Source of the DNA: Rikenellaceae bacterium
Lineage (GTDB): Bacteria; Bacteroidota; Bacteroidia; Bacteroidales; Rikenellaceae
DNA: 64,000 nt
Assembly: GCA_902363575.1 (NCBI GenBank)
Contig: CABJAJ010000003.1
Coordinates: 1 to 64,000 of the forward strand
Reading direction: 5' to 3'
Notes under the pieces: generated by a model
What the model was told of the DNA's origin: nothing
What the model saw: only the letters and a program-made list of their open reading frames with translations
Databases searched by the model: none
Position numbers and translations under genes: made by a program
Shown: piece after piece, positions 32,743 through 40,362 of the stretch
Numbering within the stretch: position 1 is the stretch's first letter
How the letters are laid out: each line of letters starts with the position of its first letter

Positions 32743-34577
32743 TCGAAAGACGGGACGGACATGCGCGGATGCGGGCCCTTCAGGTCGTGGTGGCTGTGAT
32801 TTTTCTGGTCATCGCCGGACGGCTGGCCTACCTGCAGCTTTTCGACCCGCGTTACGACGACCTGGCCAAAGGCAACGTGCTGCGCCATGTGGTGCAGTAC
32901 GCCCCTCGGGGGGAGGTGTTCGACCGCAACGGCGAATACCTCGTGCAGAGCCGCGAGTGTTACGACCTGATGGTCATTTACAGCGAGCTCGACCGCGGAG
33001 GATTCGACACGGCGCAACTGTGCGGGGTGGCCGGCATCACGCGCGAGAAGCTGGAGAGGGAGCTCGCAAGCGCCCGTATGCGCCCCCGCGCCCCGCGCCT
33101 GGTGGCCAACTTCATCCCCAAGGAGGCGAAACTGCGCTTCGACGAATTCAACCTCAACGGATTCTATACGGTCTATCGCACCGTGCGCCAATATCCCCGC
33201 AAAGTCGGCGGCAACCTGCTCGGCTATGTGGGGGAAGTGAGCCCCGAAATGCTGCGCCGCTATCCTTCGTACCGCGCAGGCGAGTATGTGGGCATGAGCG
33301 GCGTGGAGTCGGCCTACGAACCGGTGCTGCGGGGCCGGAACGGGGTGAAGATCCAGGAGATCGACACCCACGGGGCGATCAAGGGCTCCTATATGGAGGG
33401 GCGCTACGACTCGGTTCCCGAGCCGGGCCGATCGATCGTCTGCACCATCGATGCGCGGCTGCAGCTCTTCGCCGAGGAGCTTATGCGCGGCAAAGTCGGA
33501 GCGGTGGTGGCCATCGAACCTTCGACGGGGGAGATCCTGGTGATGGTCTCTTCGCCCACGTACGATCCCGACGAACTGGTCGGCCGCGAACGGGGCAACA
33601 ACTACATGGAGATGCTCGGCAACAAACGGCGTCCGCTGTTCAACCGCGCCGTGAGCTCGCCCTATCCGCCCGGATCGACCTTCAAGCTGGTGCAGGGGCT
33701 TATCGGCCTGCAGGAAGGGGTGCTCACCCCCGCGCAGCGCTATGCGTGCCACGAAGGGTATCAGGTGGGACGGCTGCGGCTCCGCTGCCACCGCCACGCC
33801 TCGCCCGTCGATCTGCGGGGCGCGGTGGCTACTTCGTGCAACGCCTATTTCTGCTATGTGTTCCGCGACATCCTCGACAATCCGCGCTACGGAAGCGTCA
33901 AGACGGGTTTCGACCACTGGAAAGAGTACGTCGAGAGTTTCGGATTCGGCCGCAGGCTCGGCTCCGATTTCCTGGGCGAGAAAAACGGATACGTCCCCGA
34001 CCGGGCGTTCTACGACCGCGTTTACCGGGGCTCGTGGAACTCGCTGACGGTGCTTTCGCTCTCGATCGGGCAGGGCGAGCTGGGGTGCACCCCCTTGCAG
34101 ATGGCCAACCTTGCCGCCATCGTCGCCAACCGGGGGTACTATTACATCCCGCATATCGTCAAGCAGATCGAGGGACAGGATTCCATCGACCGGCGCTTTT
34201 ACGAGAAACATTATACCGGGGTCGATTCCCGCCACTTCGAGCCGATCGTCGAGGGGATGTGGCGCGGCGTAAATACGGACGGCGTGGGGGGCACCTCGCG
34301 CCTGGCCGAACTCAAGGGGTACGACGTGTGCGGCAAGACGGGCACGGCCCAGAATCCCCACGGCCAGGACCACTCCACTTTCCTCTCGTTCGCTCCCAAG
34401 GACAACCCCCGCATCGCCATCTCGGTCTATGTCGAGAACGGCGGTTTCGGCGCTTCGACCGCGCTGCCGATCGCAAGTCTGATCGAGGAGTACTACCTTA
34501 CGGACACCATCCGCCGTCCGTGGCTGCTCGATATGGTCAAAAACAAACAGATTTATTACCCGGCCTATGCAAAGTAG
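32739..34577 (+). CDS. mrdA: Penicillin-binding protein 2 (elongasome transpeptidase)
   Basis: A 612-residue class B PBP that cross-links lateral-wall peptidoglycan. One N-terminal transmembrane helix (about 13-34), a pedestal domain (about 50-230), then the transpeptidase domain with all three motifs: Ser313-TFK in PPGSTFKLVQ, SCN at 366-368, and KTGTA from residue 533. It overlaps mreD by 4 bp and rodA by 11 bp, matching its functional pairing with RodA. It would be a beta-lactam target. Confidence 0.96.
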   Translation: MIERRDGHARMRALQVVVAVIFLVIAGRLAYLQLFDPRYDDLAKGNVLRHVVQYAPRGEVFDRNGEYLVQSRECYDLMVIYSELDRGGFDTAQLCGVAGITREKLERELASARMRPRAPRLVANFIPKEAKLRFDEFNLNGFYTVYRTVRQYPRKVGGNLLGYVGEVSPEMLRRYPSYRAGEYVGMSGVESAYEPVLRGRNGVKIQEIDTHGAIKGSYMEGRYDSVPEPGRSIVCTIDARLQLFAEELMRGKVGAVVAIEPSTGEILVMVSSPTYDPDELVGRERGNNYMEMLGNKRRPLFNRAVSSPYPPGSTFKLVQGLIGLQEGVLTPAQRYACHEGYQVGRLRLRCHRHASPVDLRGAVATSCNAYFCYVFRDILDNPRYGSVKTGFDHWKEYVESFGFGRRLGSDFLGEKNGYVPDRAFYDRVYRGSWNSLTVLSLSIGQGELGCTPLQMANLAAIVANRGYYYIPHIVKQIEGQDSIDRRFYEKHYTGVDSRHFEPIVEGMWRGVNTDGVGGTSRLAELKGYDVCGKTGTAQNPHGQDHSTFLSFAPKDNPRIAISVYVENGGFGASTALPIASLIEEYYLTDTIRRPWLLDMVKNKQIYYPAYAK

Positions 34578-36003
34578 AGGAATCGGCCGTTTGTTCGAGG
34601 GGGTGGACTGGATCACGGTGGCGATCTACCTGCTCGTGGTGACCATCGGCTTCGTGGCGATCACGGCGGCCTCCTATGAAGAGGGGGCGGCCGATCTCTT
34701 CGCCTTTTCGCACTTCTATGTCAAGCAGCTCGTCTGGATGGCCGTGGCTTTCGTGGTCGCCGTGGTGGTGCTGCTGGTGGATGCGAGCGTTTACCACAAG
34801 CTGGCCTATGTGTTTTACATCGGCGGCCTTGTGCTGCTCGTGGCCGCGCTGCTGTTCGGCCGCGAGGTCAATGGCGCCAAGGCGTGGTTCGAGTTCGGCT
34901 CCGTGCGGGTGCAGCCCGTGGAGTTCGTGAAGATCGCCACGGCGCTGGCTCTGGCCCGGGTGATGAGCACACAGACCTTCTCCATCACGCGGGTGGGGGA
35001 CCTCATGCGTGTGGGCATGGTGATCTGCCTGCCGCTGGCGATCATCGTGCTGCAGAACGACACCGGTTCGGGCATCGTGCTCGGCTCGCTGCTGTTCGTG
35101 CTCTACCGCGAGGGGCTCAACAAGTGGCTCTGCATCCCCGTCCTGCTGATCGCCGCGTTGTTCATCGTCTCGTTTCTGCTGACCCCGATGACCCTGCTCA
35201 TCGCGCTGCTGCTGGTCTGCACGTTTTCGGAGGCGATGATGAACGGACAGTGGCGTTCGCGCCTGGTGTTCCTCGCCGCACTCGCACTCGGCGCCCTCTG
35301 CCTCTACCTTGGGATGTTCGTGGCGGCGCCCGGGCGGATGGACGGCTACCGCTGCCTGCTTACCGTCACGCTGCTGTCGCTCCCGGCGGTCGGAATATAT
35401 GCCTTCCGCTCAAACCTGCGCAACATCTTCGTCACGATGGGGCTCTTCCTGCTGGCCCTCGTCTTCGTCCCGACAACCGACTATATTTTCAATTCGGTGC
35501 TCAAGCCCCACCAGCAAAACCGCATTCTGAGCTTCCTCGGGCTGGCGAGCGATCCGCTCGGCACCGATTATAACGTCAATCAGGCCAAAATCGCCATCGG
35601 CTCGGGCGGATGGCTGGGCAAGGGCTTCCTGGAGGGCACGCAGATCAAATACGGCTTCGTGCCCGAAAAACATACCGATTTCATCTTCTGCACCGTCGGC
35701 GAGGAGTGGGGATTCTTCGGCACGATGGCCGTGCTGACGCTTTTCTGCCTGCTGATCCTGCGCCTGATGCGCATGGGCGAGCGGCAGGAGGAGCCTTTCG
35801 GACGCATCTACTGCTATGCGGTGGCGGCGATTCTGCTCTTTCACCTGCTCGTGAACGTGGGAATGACCATCGGGCTGATGCCCGTGATGGGTATTCCCCT
35901 TCCGTACATGAGCTATGGCGGCTCGTCGCTCATCGCTTTCACGATCCTGCTCTTTATCGCCGTGAGGCTCGACGCCTCGACCCGGCAGTTCAACTTTCGA
36001 TAA
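34567..36003 (+). CDS. rodA: SEDS peptidoglycan polymerase RodA
   Basis: A 478-residue SEDS glycosyltransferase with about ten or more transmembrane helices that polymerises lipid II together with PBP2. Conserved segments are NGAKAWFEFGSVRVQPVEFV (about 100-119), NDTGSGIVLG, and near residue 365 FVPEKHTDFIFCTVGEEWGF, then GIPLPYMSYGGSS. It is about 100 residues longer than E. coli RodA because of additional helices in the middle (about 190-290), a Bacteroidota feature. It overlaps mrdA by 11 bp. Confidence 0.95.
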   Translation: MQSRGIGRLFEGVDWITVAIYLLVVTIGFVAITAASYEEGAADLFAFSHFYVKQLVWMAVAFVVAVVVLLVDASVYHKLAYVFYIGGLVLLVAALLFGREVNGAKAWFEFGSVRVQPVEFVKIATALALARVMSTQTFSITRVGDLMRVGMVICLPLAIIVLQNDTGSGIVLGSLLFVLYREGLNKWLCIPVLLIAALFIVSFLLTPMTLLIALLLVCTFSEAMMNGQWRSRLVFLAALALGALCLYLGMFVAAPGRMDGYRCLLTVTLLSLPAVGIYAFRSNLRNIFVTMGLFLLALVFVPTTDYIFNSVLKPHQQNRILSFLGLASDPLGTDYNVNQAKIAIGSGGWLGKGFLEGTQIKYGFVPEKHTDFIFCTVGEEWGFFGTMAVLTLFCLLILRLMRMGERQEEPFGRIYCYAVAAILLFHLLVNVGMTIGLMPVMGIPLPYMSYGGSSLIAFTILLFIAVRLDASTRQFNFR

Positions 36004-36016
36004 CGCTTAAGCCCTT

Positions 36017-38605
36017 ATGACCGAGATGAAGTACGATCCCCGCGGCCTGAGTCCGCAAGAGGTCGAGCAAAGCCGCAGCCGCCACGGAGAAAACATCATC
36101 ACCCCGCCCAAGGACGACTCCGTCTGGCGGCTCTTCGTAGAAAAATTCCGCGATCCGATCATCCGGGTGCTCCTGGTGGCGGCCTGCCTGTCGCTTGCGG
36201 TGGCCTTCATCGACCGGGATTTCACGGAGACCATCGGCATCCTGTGCGCCATCGTGCTGGCTACATGCGTGGGTTTCTGGTTCGAGTGGGATGCCATGCG
36301 GCGTTTCCGACGGCTCAACAGGGTGAACGACGATGTGCCAGTCAAGGTCATGCGCGAGGGTACGGTGCGGGAGATTCCGCGACGCGAAGTGGTCGTGGGC
36401 GACGTGGTTTACGTGGAGAACGGCGAGACCGTGCCTGCCGACGGGGTGCTCGCGGAGGCTGTCTCGCTGCGGATCAACGAATCGATCCTTACGGGCGAGC
36501 CGGAGGTGGACAAGACCGTCGATTCCTGCCACTTCGACCCCGACGCGACCTATCCGTCGAACGAATTGCTGCGCGGCACGACCGTGGTGGACGGCTACGG
36601 CGTGATGGTCGTGCGTGCGGTGGGCGACGGCACCGAGGCGGGCAAGGTAACCTTGCAGTCCGCAGCCGAAAACGACGTGCAGACCCCCCTGAACCGTCAG
36701 CTCACGCGCCTCTCGCGGATGATCGGACGCCTGGGCATCGTCCTGGCGGTGGTGATCTTCGCCGCCATGCTCATCAAGGCCTTCGCCGGGGGCGGGCTGG
36801 CCGCGAGCGGCTGGGTGCATATCTCGAAGGAGGTGCTCCATATCTTCATGGTCTCGGTGGCCATCATCGTGATGGCCGTGCCGGAGGGGTTGCCCATGAG
36901 TATCACCCTCTCGCTGGCGATGTCGATGCGGCGGATGCTGCGCACAAACAACCTGGTGCGTCGGATGCACGCCTGCGAAACGATGGGGGCCGTCACGGTC
37001 ATCTGCACCGACAAGACCGGCACGCTGACCCAGAACCGGATGCACCTGCACGAGCTGGTGCGCTATGACGATACGGGCGACAGCCTGCTGGCGGAGGTGA
37101 TCGCCCTCAATTCGACCGCCTTCCTCGACGCGGACAACCATATCATCGGCAATCCCACCGAGGGGGCGCTGCTGGGGTGGCTTCGCGAAGGGGGTTACGA
37201 CTATGCCCGACTGCGGGAGGAGGCGAAGATCATCGACCGCCTCACCTTCACCACCGAACGCAAATACATGGCTACCGTAATCCGCCGCGGGGTGAACGGG
37301 CGCCAAATCCTCTGCGTGAAGGGGGCTCCCGAAATCGTGCGGGCGATGTGCCGCCCCGACGGGAAGGACCGCGAGGTGCGGGAACAACTGCTCGCTTTCC
37401 AGCACCGTGCCATGCGAACCCTCGCCGTCGCCTGGGCAGAGACCGACGAGCAGGAGTGCGAGCGGGCCATAGCCCGGTGCGACCTGCGTTTTGCGGCCGT
37501 CGCCGCCATCGCCGACCCCGTGCGCGAGGATGTGCCGGCGGCGGTGGCCCGTTGCATGAATGCCGGCATCGGTATCAAGATCGTGACGGGCGACACGCCT
37601 GCCACAGCCCGTGAGATCGCCCGCCAGATCGGATTGTGGGGCGCGTCGGACGGCGACGGGAGTGCGATGACGGGGACGGAGTTTGCGGCCCTGAGCGACG
37701 AGGAGCTGCTCGGGCGGATCGGCGGCCTGAAAATCCTGGCCCGGGCGCGGCCGCTCGACAAACAGCGGCTCGTGCGCCTGCTCCAGCAGCAGGGCGAGGT
37801 GGTCGCCGTCACGGGCGACGGCACGAACGACGCTCCGGCGCTCAACTTCGCCGACGTCGGTCTGTCGATGGGGACGGGAACTTCCGTGGCGAAGGATGCC
37901 AGCGACATCACGCTGCTCGACGACTCGTTCGCCTCGATCGCCACGGCGGTCATGTGGGGCCGCTCGCTCTACCGCAACATCCAGCGTTTCGTGCTGTTCC
38001 AGCTTACGATCAACTTCGCGGCGATCATCGTGGTCTTCATCGGAGCCGTCTTCGGCACCGAAATTCCGCTGACGGTCGTGCAGATCCTCTGGGTCAATAT
38101 CATCATGGACACGTTCGCTGCGATGGCGATGGCCTCGCTGCCGCCCCGCCGGGAGGTGATGGACGAGCCGCCCCGTCCGCGCGACGAGTTCATCATCACC
38201 CCTGCGATGGCCCGCACGATCTTTACCTGCGGCATCACTTTCGTGGCCGTGCTGCTGGGGATGCTGTTCTATTGGGAGACCGCCTGCGGGACGGTGACGG
38301 TGCATCAGCTTACGGTGTTCTTCACCACGTTTGTCTTCCTCCAGTTCTGGAATATGTTCAACGCCAAAGGATTCGAGACCCGCGAATCGGTGTTCGCCTG
38401 TATCCGGGGCTGCCGCGAGTTTTTCGGCATCCTGCTTTGTATCGCAGTGGGGCAGGTGCTCATCGTGCAGTTCGGCGGCGAGGTGTTCCGCGTGGTGCCC
38501 CTCGGCTGGCGCGACTGGTGCTGGATCGTGGGGATGACCTCCCTGATCGCCATCTTCGGCGAAATCGTCCGGGCCCTCAGGCGGCGGTGCAGGCATAGGG
38601 GCTGA
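36017..38605 (+). CDS. Calcium-type P-type ATPase
   Basis: An 862-residue type IIB-like cation pump. Motifs in order: actuator-domain loop TGEP (LTGEPEVDKT, about 161-170), transmembrane-4 PEGLP at 289-293 (calcium-site pattern), phosphorylation motif DKTGT with Asp332, KGAPE nucleotide-binding segment, and TGDGTNDAP from about residue 600. Helix 6 reads NIIMDTFAAMAMA, close to the NxxxD of calcium pumps. It should export Ca2+ (or Mn2+) across the inner membrane. It is 13 bp after rodA, so it may be transcribed with the shape operon, though a functional link is not established. The three 84-bp repeats follow. Confidence 0.9.
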   Translation: MTEMKYDPRGLSPQEVEQSRSRHGENIITPPKDDSVWRLFVEKFRDPIIRVLLVAACLSLAVAFIDRDFTETIGILCAIVLATCVGFWFEWDAMRRFRRLNRVNDDVPVKVMREGTVREIPRREVVVGDVVYVENGETVPADGVLAEAVSLRINESILTGEPEVDKTVDSCHFDPDATYPSNELLRGTTVVDGYGVMVVRAVGDGTEAGKVTLQSAAENDVQTPLNRQLTRLSRMIGRLGIVLAVVIFAAMLIKAFAGGGLAASGWVHISKEVLHIFMVSVAIIVMAVPEGLPMSITLSLAMSMRRMLRTNNLVRRMHACETMGAVTVICTDKTGTLTQNRMHLHELVRYDDTGDSLLAEVIALNSTAFLDADNHIIGNPTEGALLGWLREGGYDYARLREEAKIIDRLTFTTERKYMATVIRRGVNGRQILCVKGAPEIVRAMCRPDGKDREVREQLLAFQHRAMRTLAVAWAETDEQECERAIARCDLRFAAVAAIADPVREDVPAAVARCMNAGIGIKIVTGDTPATAREIARQIGLWGASDGDGSAMTGTEFAALSDEELLGRIGGLKILARARPLDKQRLVRLLQQQGEVVAVTGDGTNDAPALNFADVGLSMGTGTSVAKDASDITLLDDSFASIATAVMWGRSLYRNIQRFVLFQLTINFAAIIVVFIGAVFGTEIPLTVVQILWVNIIMDTFAAMAMASLPPRREVMDEPPRPRDEFIITPAMARTIFTCGITFVAVLLGMLFYWETACGTVTVHQLTVFFTTFVFLQFWNMFNAKGFETRESVFACIRGCREFFGILLCIAVGQVLIVQFGGEVFRVVPLGWRDWCWIVGMTSLIAIFGEIVRALRRRCRHRG

Positions 38606-38635
38606 ACGGCGGGAATGTTATGGTTGGACCCGCGC

Positions 38636-38887
38636 GGTTTGCTGTTGCCGAGGCCGAACTGTTCGGCGGGGATGGATAGTCCGGCGTCGGGGCGGAAGAG
38701 AGCGTCGGGCGGAGCGTGAGGTTTGCTCTCGCGGAGGTCGAACCGTTCGGCAGGGATGGATAGTCCGGCATCGGGTCGGAAGAGAGCGTCGGGTGGAACG
38801 TGAGGTTTGCTCTCGCGGAGGCTGAACCGTTCGGCGGGGACGGATAGGCCGGCGTCGGGGCGGAAGAGAGCGTCGGGCGGAGTGCAA
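38636..38887. repeat. Three tandem 84-bp repeats
   Basis: Units start at 38636, 38720 and 38804, each beginning GGTTTGCT and containing GAAC(T/C)GTTCGGC, a central GGATAG and GGAAGAGAGCGTCGGG. The first two end in GTGA. Units 2 and 3 are closest to each other; about 10% of positions differ. They lie right after the ATPase stop and right before a terminator, on the 3' side of both flanking genes. Confidence 0.9.
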
Positions 38888-38890
38888 TAA

Positions 38891-38925
38891 AAAAAATCCC
38901 GGCCGGATTCCGGCCAGGATTTTTT
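38891..38925. terminator. Bidirectional terminator between ATPase and gdhA
   Basis: AAAAAATCC-GGCCGG and CCGGCC-GGATTTTTT arms around a three-base loop, with one unpaired base on each side. It is 16 bp past the gdhA stop on the minus strand and serves plus-strand transcripts as well. Confidence 0.85.
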
Positions 38926-38940
38926 CTGTAACGGGGTTCG

Positions 38941-40281
38941 TTAGATGATACCCTGCTCGAGCATCGCGTGGGCCACTTTCATGAAGCCGGCGATGTTGGC
39001 ACCCTTGACGTAGTCGATATGACCGTCGTCCTGTCTGCCGTATTTCACGCAGGCCTCGTGGATGCTTTCCATGATGAAGTGGAGCTTCTCGTCCACCTCT
39101 TTGCCCGACCAGGAGAGGTGCATGCAGTTCTGCGTCATCTCCAGACCCGAGGTGGCTACGCCGCCGGCGTTGACCGCCTTGCCCGGAGCGAAGAGGATGC
39201 CGGCCTTCTGGAAGGCGTGGATCGCCTCAGGGGTGCAGCCCATGTTGGATACCTCGGCGCAGCACCACGTGCCGTTCTTGAGCAGCTCGGCAGCGTCGTC
39301 GCCGTTGAGCTCGTTCTGGAATGCGCAGGGGAGTGCGATGTCGCACTTCACGCTCCAGGCCTTCTTGCCGGGGGTGAAAGTCGCGTCGGAGAACTTCTCG
39401 GCGAACGGAGCCACGATGTTGCGGTTCGAGGCACGCAGGTCGAGCATGTAGGCGATCTTCTCGGGGGTCATCCCGTTCGGATTGTAGATCACGCCGTCGG
39501 GACCCGAGATGGCGATGACTTTGGCGCCCAGCTCGGTCGCTTTCGTCGCTGCGCCCCAGGCCACGTTGCCGAAGCCCGAAATGGCTACCGTTGCCCCCTT
39601 GAGGCTCTTGCCGGCCAGACGGAGCATGTGCTCGACGAAGTAGAGCGCGCCGAAACCGGTGGCTTCGGGACGCAGGACGGAGCCGCCCCAGGTCATTCCC
39701 TTGCCGGTCAGCACGCCGGTGTGGTACTTGCGGGCGAGTTTCTGGTACATGCCGTTGAGGAAGCCGATTTCGCGGCCGCCGACGCCTACGTCGCCTGCCG
39801 GAACGTCGGTATCCACGCCGATGTTGTTCCACAGCTCGGTCATGAAGGCCTGGCAGAAGCGCATGATCTCAGCGTCCGACTTGCCGACGGGATCGAAATC
39901 CGAGCCGCCTTTGGCGCCGCCCATCGGAAGGGTGGTCAGGGCGTTCTTGAACGTCTGCTCGAAGCCGAGGAATTTCAGCATCGAGGGGTTCACGGCCTTG
40001 TGGAAACGCAGACCGCCTTTGTAGGGACCGATGGCGCTGTTGAACTGCACGCGGTAGCCCAGGTTGGTCTGAACGTCCCCTTTGTCATCAACCCACGTGA
40101 CGCGGAACGTGAAGATACGGTCGGGCTCGACGATACGCTCCACGATCTTGGCCTTCTCGAATTCGGGGTGCTGGTTGTAGATACCCTCGATGGATTCGAG
40201 GACTTCGCGCACGGCCTGCAGGTACTCGCTCTCGCCCGGGTGCTTGCGCTCCAGGTCGGTCATCAGATTGTTTACATTCAT
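38941..40281 (-). CDS. gdhA: Glutamate dehydrogenase (NADP-type, hexameric)
   Basis: Catalyses 2-oxoglutarate + ammonium to glutamate, the main nitrogen entry in Bacteroidales. The 446-residue protein carries YKGGLRFHKAVNPSMLKFLG, the active-site Lys in LPMGGAKGGSDFDP, DVPAGDVGVGGREIGFL, and the nucleotide motif ISGFGNVAWGAATKA. The small-hexamer length and sequence match the NADP(H)-dependent biosynthetic group; coenzyme use cannot be proved from sequence. The start is the ATG at 40281 (MNVNNLMTDLERKH); a longer frame exists but lacks homology. Monocistronic. Confidence 0.95.
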   Translation of the reverse strand: MNVNNLMTDLERKHPGESEYLQAVREVLESIEGIYNQHPEFEKAKIVERIVEPDRIFTFRVTWVDDKGDVQTNLGYRVQFNSAIGPYKGGLRFHKAVNPSMLKFLGFEQTFKNALTTLPMGGAKGGSDFDPVGKSDAEIMRFCQAFMTELWNNIGVDTDVPAGDVGVGGREIGFLNGMYQKLARKYHTGVLTGKGMTWGGSVLRPEATGFGALYFVEHMLRLAGKSLKGATVAISGFGNVAWGAATKATELGAKVIAISGPDGVIYNPNGMTPEKIAYMLDLRASNRNIVAPFAEKFSDATFTPGKKAWSVKCDIALPCAFQNELNGDDAAELLKNGTWCCAEVSNMGCTPEAIHAFQKAGILFAPGKAVNAGGVATSGLEMTQNCMHLSWSGKEVDEKLHFIMESIHEACVKYGRQDDGHIDYVKGANIAGFMKVAHAMLEQGII

Positions 40282-40362
40282 AGTTATGGGTGTTTTAGGT
40301 GATTTAAATCTTGACACAAATATACTATTATTTCTTATTGATTGTAACCCTTTGGGAATTAT

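Larger units (their letters stand above)
38606..38940. other. Gene-free stretch between ATPase and gdhA
   Basis: These 335 bp contain three tandem 84-bp repeats and a terminator, each listed separately. The minus strand holds an Arg/Pro-rich open frame through the repeats (38618-38887, TTG start), kept open only because 84 is a multiple of three; I do not call it a gene. Confidence 0.6.

Noticed and set aside
38618-38887. An 89-codon Arg/Pro-rich open frame through the 84-bp repeats
   Set aside because: It starts at TTG, is kept open only because the unit length is a multiple of three, and looks like a translation of GC-rich repeat DNA.
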